Under the pieces are notes generated by a model. It was not told the DNA's origin, searched no databases, and saw only the letters and a program-made list of their open reading frames with translations. A DNA stretch of 64,000 nt from Kryptolebias marmoratus. Taxonomy: Eukaryota; Chordata; Actinopteri; Cyprinodontiformes; Rivulidae. Location: positions 3,144,585-3,208,584 of the forward strand of contig NC_051452.1 in the NCBI RefSeq assembly GCF_001649575.2, written 5' to 3'. Positions 23,181-34,206 of the stretch are shown one piece after another. The position numbers and the translations under genes were made by a program. How positions within the stretch are numbered: position 1 is the first letter of the stretch; each line of letters starts with the position of its first letter.

Positions 23181-23837
23181 TTTAAACGATAAAGTCGCTC
23201 TTTGTGACTGCGGGAAATTATCCTGTAGGAAAAATAAATTGTTAGTGGTGTATTATCAGAGAAAAGCTGTGATTTTTGGATCAAAGTTTGGCGTATTTGT
23301 ACTGCAGTTTGATCGTGACTGACCGTCCATTTGACCTTTTTAAGAGGTTCATTTTTATAGTTTGTTCTATTTGACTACATTTTCCTTATTGTATCCATAG
23401 TTCCATGTTTTGTTTTAACTTGCCGTGTGCCTGGACTAAAGGTGGAGTTTGTACTTATGACAGGCTGCACCTTTTGGTACTTGTAAATATTCAGTCAGTA
23501 TCTTCTCACTGCCTTTCATGCAGCTTTCCCAAACAATTATGTTAATAAAAAGAGAAGTTCATCTGAGCTGGCACCTGATTATGCCCCGTTGGCTCAGGGA
23601 AAAGGTAAATTAGTGTTGCAGGTAGTTGACAGAGCAGCAAAGAGATTCATCTCGACACTTGTGTCATCTGCAGTCTTGGCCTGCTCATGGAGGACAATAA
23701 GTCCCTGCATACGTAAAGATCCCGAGGCTTGAAGGTGTTCTGGATGTTAGATTAGTTTATTAGCTTTTATTAATATCTCTCCTTTGGGGTTTGGGTGGAT
23801 TAAGTGAATGATGATTCAATCTTCTGTTTCCTTCTAG

Positions 23838-23931
23838 GACTGGGTAAAAATGAAAGCTCCCATCCCTCTCCTGATCTTGCTTCACGCTTTTGTGGTCCAT
23901 TGCCTGAAAGTTGTGTCTAAGAGAGGTTCAG
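23838..23931 (+). CDS. il1rapl1: il1rapl1 first coding exon (signal peptide)
   Basis: The exon is bounded by an acceptor TTTCCTTCTAG (AG at 23836-23837) and a donor AG|GTAAGT (GT at 23932). ATG at 23850 has A at -3 and opens 27 codons plus one base. The peptide starts MKAPIPLL, has a hydrophobic core (LLILLHAFVV), then HCLKVVSKRGS. It agrees with the IL1RAPL1 N-terminus as I remember it (MKAPIP, then LKVV and KRGS) and less well with IL1RAPL2. The hydrophobic stretch is a signal peptide, probably cleaved before or near LKVV. The exon ends in phase 1 with a G, as expected if the next codon is the conserved alanine. IL1RAPL1 is a synaptic membrane receptor-like protein with three Ig domains, one membrane segment and a cytoplasmic TIR domain. 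It works in excitatory synapse formation, partly through presynaptic PTPdelta. None of those later exons lies in this window. Paralog a or b cannot be assigned. Confidence 0.88.
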
Positions 23932-25965
23932 GTAAGTTTTATTTCTTCTTTTTTTAATGCATGAAAACACAAATCTGTTCTTTTGTAAGAAAAACTAGCA
24001 AACAAATCTACATAAGAGGCTGCTGCGGTTTGTGGAGACCCCAAACAGTGACGACTGTGGGGGAAAACAACCGTTTTTAGCTTTTTTTGGTTATCTAAAT
24101 TGAGTTTTAGACAATAAATATAACAAAACGTCAACAATTTCTGTGTTAAATATTCCATGAATGTTTTTGGAACATTATTGTGCCTCTTTGAGTGTAACAC
24201 CAAGTGACTGAATGCATGTCGTGGATAAGATACGGCACCGAGGCAGCTCAAACACAAACAGTGTCGCTTTCTTCTCAGTCCGACCGTTCGTTCCCTCAAT
24301 CAGCGACATTCAGCTTCTGTTCATCTCACTCTGCCTCCTAACAATCTACCAAAGGCAAGAAGTCACAACCTGAACCACTTTTGAAATACGAATAAACTGA
24401 ACAGACCTTAAACTAAATAAATCTCATATTACATTTGGTATGAAAATGTATACAATAATTGCGTTGCAGCTCTCGGAATCGTAATCGAATCATGAGATGC
24501 CTGAACATTCCCACTCCTACCAAATATACATTTAAAGATGTATATATGATCTTTAATGGAGTCTGAAGTTAACAATATGCTTCCTGCACAAATACTGGAT
24601 TGCTCTTCTCTTAAGATGCCAGAATAATTAGTAGATGCAGATTAACGTAACATCTACAATGGCATCTTTTCCTGTATTCGGTGACTGCTTGCGTCTGTTT
24701 TATCCCCCCCCCTCCATGCATATTAGGCACAGGTGCAAGAATGGCCCAAGGCTCATCAAAGGATTTTTTTGCTTTCCCAGCAGAAGCCCCCATGGGCTAT
24801 CTGTTCCTATGCTTCACGAGCCATTGCCTGGAGCAAGGATTTGAAACGTGTCCGCTGATAAATGAACACCCCATTTGAGCCAGACCCCCGTCCTTTGTTC
24901 CTTTTCCTTTTAGATTGCACGGCTTTATTAGAAGCCACGCTGGCTGCAAGTTAGAGAGCTGTTGTATAAAAAGGGGGGGGGGGGCTTCTGGGCTATGAAA
25001 GCCACGTTAAAATTGCCTCGCTTTCATTTTTATGGAACAGAAAAAAAGCAGCAGGGGCAGCAAGGTAAGTATCTCAGTGTGATACAGCTGCAGGTACATT
25101 TTCAAAGGATTTAGGATTCCTTTGTTTGGTCATATAGTTGCTGCACGTTGTATCGCAAATAACACTTAAATTTCCATTTAAATCTCGAGGCTTCAGCCGC
25201 AGTATAGTGCTTAAAATACAGCAGATAATTCTAGATTCAGCTGGCCGCCGTCGCTGATAAAAAGTTCATTTATCTTGCTTGTATTTCCAGATTTTTGGGA
25301 GCCAAACATTTTTAAGTTGATCCCATTTAAATTTGAAATGGGAGATCGTAGCAGTCCTGGAGTGAAAACCTTCAAATATGTGTCGGCTCATTAAAGGGAA
25401 ATAAATGACTTGACTGACGTCCTCAGGGAGCATGAATCTGCCGTCTTTTTTCTGCTGGCACATACAAACACTGGAAACCCCTTCCCACAGTGCTGCACGT
25501 GCACAGCCAGTATCTGTAGATTATTAAATTCAAAACACTCGTCTTTGATTAATGCTTTGTCTGCACTTTTGCTGGGGGGGGGAGGGGTGCAAAAACACAC
25601 AATACATATCTGCCATACTAATCCTCAGCATGCATATGTAGAAGAACGGAACCATTTGTCCTCTGCTGGTTCTTCTTTGCTAGAATGCTGATTATGGCTT
25701 GAATGGTCGGGCAAACAGAATAATTATGTATATTTTTGCTTAATTCAGCAAATCACGTCAGTAATTCCTCTTGGATGCACTGTTGTGGGTTTTCACTCAG
25801 CGGTGATCAGTCTCTGATTTGCAGAAATGATGTTTTCTGTGTTTTAAATCATCTCCATGCTGTGTTGTTTTTACTCACTTATAGGCTCTGTTGGGAACGG
25901 CCCACCTTTCGTCATCTGCCGCCGAAGGGCGATCATGTTTTTGGCCATTTCTGTGTGTTTCTGTG
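23932..25965 (+). other. Intron 2, first part, nothing recognised
   Basis: Starts at the GTAAGT donor. It includes a G12 run at 24973-24984 and G8/G4 runs near 25573. No exon matching the first immunoglobulin domain of IL1RAPL proteins was found here or anywhere downstream. Confidence 0.45.
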
Positions 25966-25969
25966 CACC

Positions 25970-26275
25970 TGTGTTCATTTGTCTGTCATGTTGGTTGGCC
26001 GAATATCTCATGAGCCAGAAGGCATGAATGAAACTCTGAAAGTAATAGTTGGATGTACGTCTACAATATACAATAATCAATATTAGCCAACACATAAATG
26101 GCTCTAATTTAGCTAATTTTACTGATATTGAGCTATGGTAGTAGCTGAGATTTGGCTGACACAATTTAATGACCTTAGCCAACACAAAAATGGCTCCAAC
26201 TAAACAACTTTTACAGATATTGAGCCAAACTTTGGTGTGGTAGTCGCTGGTTGGCAGTTTGTGAAGGCAAAGGTG
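25970..26275 (+). repeat. Dispersed repeat, unclassified family (copy 3, internally duplicated)
   Basis: GAATATCTCATGAGCC, AGTTGGATGTACGTCTACAA and then two successive versions of one unit. The first holds AAATGGCTCTAATTTAGC with GGTAGTAGCTGAGA. The second holds AAAAATGGCTCCAACTAAAC, TTTTACAGATATTGAGCC and GTGTGGTAGTCGCTGG. So the repeat is itself built from a roughly 110-bp unit here. Confidence 0.6.
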
Positions 26276-26416
26276 TAGAAGTTGAGAGAAGCAGGACTAA
26301 TGGCTTCCCTAGAGCGGAAAACGAGAGTAGGAACAAATGAGTTAAATGAGTTGGTTATTGTTTTTTTTTACTGCAGACGTAATGTATGTCCGATTGTGCA
26401 GCATAGTTTGCTTGTT

Positions 26417-26942
26417 CAGGGTTTCCCCCAGAAAAGAGGCTAAGCCCGGTGTTAGGTGGCCGAATGCCGGCCGACCGTGATTTAGTAAAAAAAAAAGATT
26501 AAAGTTGACAGGAAAGTTGAAAATATGGCTATTTATTATTTGATATTGTAAGATATTTGTGCCAAATATTTACACAACTACAGTTTTACAAAACGGCACT
26601 TTTGAAATACTTTTTTAAACGAAAATACAATTAAAATGAATACGAATTGATTGCACCTAATTTAAGTCACATTTACAAATAAATTAAATTAACATAAATG
26701 AAAAAGTGCAAACAAAGCACCAACACACGTCTCACTTCCAGGCCGATGAATAAAACCAGACAGGTACTGTACTGTGCTTTTTGTGGCACAGGCTGCATGT
26801 TGGATCAGCATATCTAATGCTGAATATAATAGCATCATTTTACTGTTAAACAAGGATAATATTTTCACTAAGTACAAAACATGCTTACCGTATTCGGTCT
26901 TGTAAAGCCCGCCAGGCTTATAATACGCTGGGGGAAACCCTG
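26417..26942. mobile_element. hAT-like MITE with 5-bp direct repeat
   Basis: The left end is CAGGGTTTCCCCCAG and the right end CTGGGGGAAACCCTG, a perfect 15-bp inverted repeat. The flanks share TTGTT on both sides (26412-26416 and 26943-26947), while the full octamers do not match. The interior is AT-rich with no transposase. The 526-bp element fits the hAT5-like group with 5-bp duplications, but an imperfect 8-bp duplication cannot be excluded. Confidence 0.75.
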
Positions 26943-29239
26943 TTGTTCCTTAAACCCACATTAATACCACTGCCCCAATGAGATACCAGTTTCATGGTGT
27001 GCTAAAGTATTTGTTCCACACAAAAATCTGTTGATTCTGTAAAAAAAAAAAAAAATTTCACAGTAACAAAACTGCAGGAAAATTACAAGAGGTCACATTG
27101 TTCTGCCACTTCTGAAATATTTAGCTTTCATACCAGAAGTCAAATCTGCTTGAATTATGTAACTGAAAGTGAATGGGTTGATATTATTGCAGTAGAACTG
27201 TTCTGTCATCATGATCATAAAAACTCACCCCATAACTACTATCATCTAATATTTGTTGGCATCTAGAACAGTTAAAGTCCATCAGATTGACCAAATATAT
27301 TACATACATGGCAATCATAATATCCAATCTTGTCATTTATTGCAGTTTTTTGTGATATGACTGTTGTGTACATTGGGTTTGCAATGACAGATATTATATT
27401 TATAATATTTGTGATCTAAATTAAGATGTTTATATTGTCTCAAGTAGATAATGTGTTCCTTTATTTATCAAGAACCAGTTTTTGAGTTTTCCTGTCCCCT
27501 GATTGGCTGCCTCAGCCTCTGCTTTACATTTAATAAACGGCGACCCTTAAGGTAACTTAGCGCACGTTCTTCCTGTAAACACTCGTGACAGCTGTAGCAT
27601 CATAACGATATTCCTTGACATTGATTGAGACGAATTTGTCCTCTTTCCTCCCTCTGCTGTAGTCATTAGTCCCTATTTTTTATTTTTTTTGCCAGACATT
27701 GATGAGGCTCCTGACAAATGATGCTTGCGTAATTCCAGCAATATACCCACAAGACTCCCTTGCTGTAAATACATTATCGTCACATACATGCATATATAAG
27801 AAGACATTTCTTGACATTTGACGTTCTCAATAGGAATACAAAAACTCTGCTTCTCCTTTTGTTTTTATTAGCTGTAATCAAAACGTACCACAACAGGACC
27901 ATGGGCTTTTTTTTCCCATTTCCCCTTTTGGATTTATACTCAAGTTAAGGTGAACATAGGGCATGATATATCAAACTTATTGCAATATCAGTGTGTGCAA
28001 TATTAGTATTACAAAGGCCTGATTTTACTGCAATATACCATGAGGCTATTGACTCCAAGTGGCATGCATGCATTCTGCTTTGATTCCAACTGATTTAGAT
28101 GATGATCGAAAGTGTTGAGGAAAATAAGGCTTGAATGCTACAGAAATGATAATCCCAATATTCAACAATGTTGTTTATGTAATAGTATTGTGGCATCCAT
28201 TTCACCCTTTTTTGTGCACTGCCTTAGCAGGAGGAGGAATCAAGGACATCCTTGCAGTCAATTACATTTACAGTCTTCACACCCATTGCTCCACATGACT
28301 CTGGGAGGATGTCAGCTGAAGGATAGGACCCCCTCCATCCTCACCACCACCACATTAATAGGACGACTCACAGTTTGGCCAGTAATAAGGCTCCTCTTAA
28401 TTGGACAAGACAGTGTCTCCTAACAGGGGACATCAGCGCACGGCACAAATTCAATTACAGCGGGCCACTTGACTTTATAATTGATATTAAGGGATGTTAA
28501 AATTGGCAGGAAACTGTCAGCAAGAATTTCTGAGGGGCGAAGGAGGGTAAGGAGCACGGCAGAGGTGACTCTTGTTACGACAGTTCCTGCAAGACGGCTA
28601 CATTAATGGAGAAGTTCCTGCGAAATCGAATGCACACCACCTCGGGAGAAAGGCTCGGGACATTAAGGCTTAAAATGAAAAACATGTCAATTATTACTCA
28701 AACATTTAGGAGGCTTGAGCTGAGATTGAAAACTGGAATTTGAAATTAAAGCAGCGAATGCGTCTGTCACAACAGGCACACATGCAGCCGCGTGTGTGCA
28801 CACCGCCGCTTTATCTTCCCTCAGTCAATACCACATACCTGTCAGAAACGCTGAATGATTGCCTCCATCGCAGCGCACGCTCACAGCGGGGGAGATTGAT
28901 CACACTCGTGGTATTAGAAATAAAATGGCTTGCCACATGGAGTTGTTTCCCTCCTGCTGGCCACTCAACAAGTGTGACAGATATAGAGCTCCGACTGTTG
29001 GGGTTACTATTGGTGTTTCAAATAGGAGACATATACCACAGGCCACCGCATGAGATTGATGATGATCAATCACCTGATTGATGAGCGGAACAGTCTCTCA
29101 GTGGCTTGTTTCCTGACCCATAATGTTGTTCCAGCACCACAACTATTAGGAAAAAAGAAAAGGCCAGGAAGGAGTGTAGGCATCTGTAGTTTCTGTAGGG
29201 ACTCAAACAAATAGACCAAAGTAGATTGCTGCCAATATG
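26943..29239. other. Intron 2 sequence, candidate conserved non-coding DNA only
   Basis: No gene recognised. A poly-A run is at 27042-27055. The stretch 28380-28500 combines homeodomain-type cores (TTAATTGG, CAATTA, TATAATTGATATTAAG) with balanced base composition, as often seen in conserved neural enhancers, but only alignment could show this. Confidence 0.35.
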
Positions 29240-29656
29240 CAGTCCTTCCAGGATTTCGTGGGCATTTTTTGTGATTGTTGCAGCTAAAATGCCTGATTTC
29301 GCGGGGCATTTTCCTAAAAGTTGCGATTTTCTTTTTACTAAAATCAATAAACAACCATAACTTTTAATATCTAAACCAAAAATCCTTCCTAGTTTTGTAA
29401 GATAATTCCCAACAAACATTGACATTCTCAAAAGGTGCTCTATTTGAGAACTTTGATAGCTTCTAAACTGACATTCATGAGCATTTCTGGATCGTCCCTG
29501 GTCTGCAGCTCTCCTCACATGTTTTGCAGACACAAAGTGTTTGTCGATGCGTTTATGTTCCATGATTACACTGCAGGACGTGCAAAACAGCTGCAGCTGG
29601 GGAGGAAACTGGTTTGCTGAAATCTTTGTGGGCAAATGTGAAGCATTAGTGCACAT
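29066..29656 (-). CDS. Element-encoded CGGBP1-like BED/C2H2 zinc-finger frame, copy C
   Basis: ATG at 29656 opens a frame that stays open through the finger, through the element end (29240) and into flanking DNA. It reads MCTNASHLPTKISANQFPPQ, then LQLFCTSCSVIMEH, IDKHFVSAKHVRRA. Cys25 and Cys28, then His40 and His46, form Cx2Cx11Hx5H. The LFCTSC motif and the spacing resemble the hAT-derived BED finger of vertebrate CGGBP1, a CGG-repeat-binding protein. The biologically meaningful part probably ends near QIEHLLRM, because the following residues come from the terminal region of the element. Expression and function are unknown. It could be an inert remnant of a transposase first exon. Confidence 0.55.
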   Translation of the reverse strand: MCTNASHLPTKISANQFPPQLQLFCTSCSVIMEHKRIDKHFVSAKHVRRAADQGRSRNAHECQFRSYQSSQIEHLLRMSMFVGNYLTKLGRIFGLDIKSYGCLLILVKRKSQLLGKCPAKSGILAATITKNAHEILEGLHIGSNLLWSICLSPYRNYRCLHSFLAFSFFLIVVVLEQHYGSGNKPLRDCSAHQSGD

Positions 29657-29949
29657 TTTGGCTTCGATCGCTGCTCCTGCACGCTCCCGGCATTCTGATG
29701 TTAACAGGAAGTGACGTCACGTGTCTTCTTCCTGAGGTATTTGGGGTTATTTTGTGTTCCACGCTACACAAACCCACAAAGAAGAGACTAGACCGCAGAA
29801 ACGGTGGTGAATCACTTTAGAAACAATAAATATTGGGTTAAAGTTGCGGGAAAGTTTCGGTGTTTTGGGCAAAGTTGCGATTTTGCGGGGTTAGCTTGAT
29901 TTTGCGTTAATAGTTGCGATCACAACATCGCAAAATCCTGGAGGTTCTG
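29240..29949 (-). mobile_element. CGGBP1-like zinc-finger MITE, copy C (complete, no gap)
   Basis: This is the best reference copy: 710 bp without N. The ends are CAGTCCTTCCAGGATTTCG (left) and AATCCTGGAGGTTCTG (right), flanked by a perfect 6-bp duplication AATATG (29234-29239 and 29950-29955). Internal order on the minus strand: palindrome region, GCAACTTT-type subterminal repeats, composite regulatory motif (29705-29723), zinc-finger start codon (29656), finger (29519-29584), then the other terminus. No DDE or hAT dimerisation domain is present, so it needs a transposase in trans. Confidence 0.93.
29705..29723 (-). promoter_or_regulatory. E-box/CRE/ETS composite motif in copy C
   Basis: The complement of CAGGAAGTGACGTCACGTG. 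It is identical to the block in copies A, D and F and lies 49 bp upstream of the zinc-finger ATG. Confidence 0.5.
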
Positions 29950-29955
29950 AATATG

Positions 29956-30619
29956 AAAGATTTCATAGTGGCTCATGCAAACACTATAATAAAAACCTTT
30001 ACATTATGCAGTTTCACACTTGGGTTAGTGTCTTACTGGGCTGTTACAAATGGCAACTAGTTGACTGAAAATTGTGCAGACATAGGCAAATTCTGATTCC
30101 CACCTCAGCCCGTTGTACCCGTGGAATTTTTTCTTGAACACGTTCCAACAACACTGCAATCCTCTGTAACTCACGCAAGGACATCGAGAACTTTGGGACA
30201 TTTTGGTGACTCTTATAGGCGTTGTTTACCAACTCGTCACCAACAGTTGCATCCAGGGAGATACTGGCCAGCAGCAGAAGCTAGCTGTAGCACTTCTGGT
30301 GCAGCCTGGGGGAACGTCTTATGGGAATATCGCATTTGTGCCAGAATATTTGTGTAATCTGAAACTGACAGTCAGGGCTGTAGCCAGAGGTCAACCATTC
30401 ATTATCAGTTACAATAAAGACCAAAACTGAATTAAAATAGAAGCATTTATTTAAAACAAGTGACTTGAATGTGTGTAAATCCATGGGGATCAGCCTCAGA
30501 GGACTCAGGGCACAACCATGATGACTCACTGAAATGACATGAATTAGTTTATATGAATGTTGATTCAAAACACAAGATTTTAGCAGAGATTTCACCTTTT
30601 TATCAAACACCAGTGAGGT
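29956..30619. other. Intron 2 sequence, unclassified, possible mobile-element remnant
   Basis: Several moderate frames occur (minus 30044-30232 with SLRELQRIAVLLERVQEKI; plus 30121-30430). They are interrupted and match no protein I know. The stretch leads into a 489-bp N run, so it may be the flank of an unassembled repeat. Confidence 0.3.
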
Positions 30620-31108
30620 NNNNNNNNNNNNNNNNNNNNNNNNNNNNNNNNNNNNNNNNNNNNNNNNNNNNNNNNNNNNNNNNNNNNNNNNNNNNNNNNN
30701 NNNNNNNNNNNNNNNNNNNNNNNNNNNNNNNNNNNNNNNNNNNNNNNNNNNNNNNNNNNNNNNNNNNNNNNNNNNNNNNNNNNNNNNNNNNNNNNNNNNN
30801 NNNNNNNNNNNNNNNNNNNNNNNNNNNNNNNNNNNNNNNNNNNNNNNNNNNNNNNNNNNNNNNNNNNNNNNNNNNNNNNNNNNNNNNNNNNNNNNNNNNN
30901 NNNNNNNNNNNNNNNNNNNNNNNNNNNNNNNNNNNNNNNNNNNNNNNNNNNNNNNNNNNNNNNNNNNNNNNNNNNNNNNNNNNNNNNNNNNNNNNNNNNN
31001 NNNNNNNNNNNNNNNNNNNNNNNNNNNNNNNNNNNNNNNNNNNNNNNNNNNNNNNNNNNNNNNNNNNNNNNNNNNNNNNNNNNNNNNNNNNNNNNNNNNN
31101 NNNNNNNN
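30620..31108. other. Assembly gap (489 N)
   Basis: Flanked by AACACCAGTGAGGT and AGTAAGGTAGCAAAGC. All open frames that cross it are artefacts. Confidence 0.95.
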
Positions 31109-33243
31109 AGTAAGGTAGCAAAGCTGCGCTCTTCTTCGTAGACATTGAGTTTGGCTGCAGCTGCACACAGTTGCAGCGCCTCCTACAGGAAACTGGTGGA
31201 GCTACGCAGAGAACCACGCCGTTCAAAAGCCTTGTTTGGATTCATGTTTTTATAAACTCTGAGGTCCGGACCTCGGGGTCCTCAGTGGGAGCTAAGGTCC
31301 TGCTGACAGTGGTGCAGAGGTTTATATAGTCTCTAACTATTGAACTGTCACAGCCCCCGCTTGGACCGGCTGGTCAATCCAGTTCTAGTTAATCTGTTTC
31401 TCTTTAACCTGAAGTCGTTCACAGAGACTCCACTTCAGAAGATCTGAACCTTCCCTTTGAGTTTTCGACGCCCTGTTGGTGCTTTTATGTGGGTTAGAGA
31501 TTTTCTTGCCTTGCAGCTATTTACTGTATTTAATACATTTTGGTATTTGCTCGACTCAGAAGGCTGATGAAGCCTCCGCTGCGATTGGATTTACGGAAAG
31601 CCAGATTTTTAAAATTATTTGGGGAGGGGGGCCAACTGGGTGGAAGTGTAGGTGGAGCTAATAGGATGATACACCTGTCAATCAAGTAAACATAACCTGA
31701 AGCGCAATTCTCCTAAATATGTTTCCAACTCTATCCTGCATACAGAGTACATCCAATACTAGTCGAAGAAACTTTCAACTTTTTCTTTTCACCTTTTATT
31801 CTGTATTTCCTTGGAATCCCAACAGTCAGCGTTTGTTACAGCGTACTGTATTCTGTATTTTAGTATTTCTCTGGGAAAGATAACACATTCATTTCAGGCT
31901 TCCCTAGCAAATTATGCCGCTCACCATACCAGCAGGGGCTTTTGGTACCAATTTAAAAGATTATATGTGTGGATGATAATGAGCTTTAGCCCAAAAGAGG
32001 ATTTAAACATAGAGAAGACTGGCCACTACTTAGTTTGGGAAAGTCGAACTCTCAGATAGCTCCCTGAAGAAAATAAAAATGAGCAATAAAAGAGAATTAA
32101 AAAGTAAATAAGGTAACATTTGTCATCATGTTAGGGCGACTTGGACATGAGCAACAGTGACTGCCTCGCTGCAGGGAGAAATAAAGCTGTAGTCTCAAAT
32201 GTCCCGAGGAGTGAGATGGATTTGTTTAACCAGGAGCTTCGCTGCATGAATAATCCATGTGGGTCCACCTCTGCATTCTGCATCCTCCTCGGCCCATCTT
32301 TAGATGCTATCTCCTGCCTCCATCCCAACTGAAATGACGGTTTTTCTCTTCAGAATTCAACACACTCCATCTCACCAGCGTTCTCCAATCGGTTCTGCTC
32401 AACCTCCCGTGCACAAAGAGGAGCTTTTATCGCTGCCTTTGATTAGTGACTTCCTCCGTCCTGTAATCATTACTCATAATTAGATCTGGTTCAGACCAGA
32501 AAGTCGTCTTCACGTAGGATCGCTTTTCTGCACAAGCGTATATAATTTAACTTTTGATGTAGTGCTAAAATAGCACCTCTTAGGTTTTAAAGCGCTGTCA
32601 AAACTCGGTGTTTCTTCTTTAAATTACACGCCTGGAGTATCTGTTTGAGTGGAGTGAGATTGGGCTAAATGATAGCTCACAACCCAGGATGATAGACGGC
32701 CTTGCATGGGCAGCACTCTGTGCGAGGAGACGTTCTGCGTCTGCGTTTTGCTTTTCCTTACAAATTTATTCCACTGTTGTAACTGAGTCAGTTGGTTTTT
32801 CTATTGATTGTAACAGTATTTCCCCCCCGGGCTGCTACAAGTTAGATAAATTTGATTTTGTTATGAAAGATGATTGATTTTTTTTTTTTAGCAGCTCTGC
32901 CTTTGGTATCATCTACTTCTGTGTTTAGGTTCATATGTCAGCTTGAACTAATCTAAACCTAGTGTCGAAAACACATATTTGGTTTATAAGGAGTGATTTG
33001 AAACTTATCAGCTGATATTTAAGTTTAGTATTAAATTTAAATGTAATATTATTGTCAGCTAAAGTTCCAGAGACCCATCAGGATGGAAAAAAACAAATAA
33101 AAAAGAACAATATGTTAATCTAAATACAGAAATAGATAACACCCAAGGCAGAGTTGCTAAAAGAAATCTTTCTAAATTTTGTTAAAGCTATAAAATAAAT
33201 CTGCTTTTTGCACCTTTTCTTAACTTTATAAAGTTTTATTTGT
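31109..33243. other. Intron 2 sequence, nothing recognised
   Basis: No recognised gene. The first 200 bp after the gap (CTTCTTCGTAGAC, GCAGCGCCTCCTACAGG) look repeat-like but could not be assigned. Confidence 0.35.
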
Positions 33244-33251
33244 AGCCCAAC

Positions 33252-34198
33252 CAGGGGTGGAAATTAAAAAGTTTGTCCATCAGCCACTCAAATATTTTAC
33301 CAGCCACTATTTTTTGTTGTGACAAAAAGNNNNNNNNNNNNNNNNNNNNNNNNNNNNNNNNNNNNNNNNNNNNNNNNNNNNNNNNNNNNNNNNNNNNNNN
33401 NNNNNNNNNNNNNNNNNNNNNNNNNNNNNNNNNNNNNNNNNNNNNNNNNNNNNNNNNNNNNNNNNNNNNNNNNNNNNNNNNNNNNNNNNNNNNNNNNNNN
33501 NNNNNNNNNNNNNNNNNNNNNNNNNNNNNNNNNNNNNNNNNNNNNNNNNNNNNNNNNNNNNNNNNNNNNNNNNNNNNNNNNNNNNNNNNNNNNNNNNNNN
33601 NNNNNNNNNNNNNNNNNNNNNNNNNNNNNNNNNNNNNNNNNNNNNNNNNNNNNNNNNNNNNNNNNNNNNNNNNNNNNNNNNNNNNNNNNNNNNNNNNNNN
33701 NNNNNNNNNNNNNNNNNNNNNNNNNNNNNNNNNNNNNNNNNNNNNNNNNNNNNNNNNNNNNNNNNNNNNNNNNNNNNNNNNNNNNNNNNNNNNNNNNNNN
33801 NNNNNNNNNNNNNNNNNNNNNNNNNNNNNNNNNNNNNNNNNNNNNNNNNNNNNNNNNNNNNNNNNNNNNNNNNNNNNNNNNNNNNNNNNNNNNNNNNNNN
33901 NNNNNNNNNNNNNNNNNNNNNNNNNNNNNNNNNNNNNNNNNNNNNNNNNNNNNNNNNNNNNNNNNNNNNNNNNNNNNNNNNNNNNAACTGGTAAAGAGTG
34001 TCTGCTAAACTTTTCTCCTTCTTGCATTTAGCAGCAACTCGAGCACATTGCTGCCCCCTATATGTCAGGAGGACAAATAACACCTTTTCTGTTCAAATTG
34101 CCAACCCGCCACAGTGGCGTGTGTGCTGATCAAATTCACCCACCACTTCAAATATTTACCCGCATTTGGCCGGTGGCGGGTGCTAATTTCCACCCCTG
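33252..34198. mobile_element. hAT element, perfect 8-bp duplication (copy 1)
   Basis: The ends CAGGGGTGGAAATTA and TAATTTCCACCCCTG (last T replaced in GCTAATTTCCACCCCTG) are inverted repeats. The octamer AGCCCAAC flanks both sides exactly (33244-33251 and 34199-34206). GCCACT / GTGGCG-type subterminal motifs occur at both ends. Positions 33330-33985 are N, so any transposase would be hidden. The second copy at 44997-46031 shares both visible flanks almost base for base. Confidence 0.92.
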
Positions 34199-34206
34199 AG
34201 CCCAAC

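Noticed and set aside
30044..30232. Frame with SLRELQRIAVLLERVQEKI, considered as a transposase fragment
   Set aside because: Short, interrupted on both sides, and I could not match it to a transposase family.
30281..31226. Long open frames across N runs (also 33236-34083, 45184-45956, 61822-62606)
   Set aside because: They are open only because N codons are not read as stops. Real flanks are short and unrelated.
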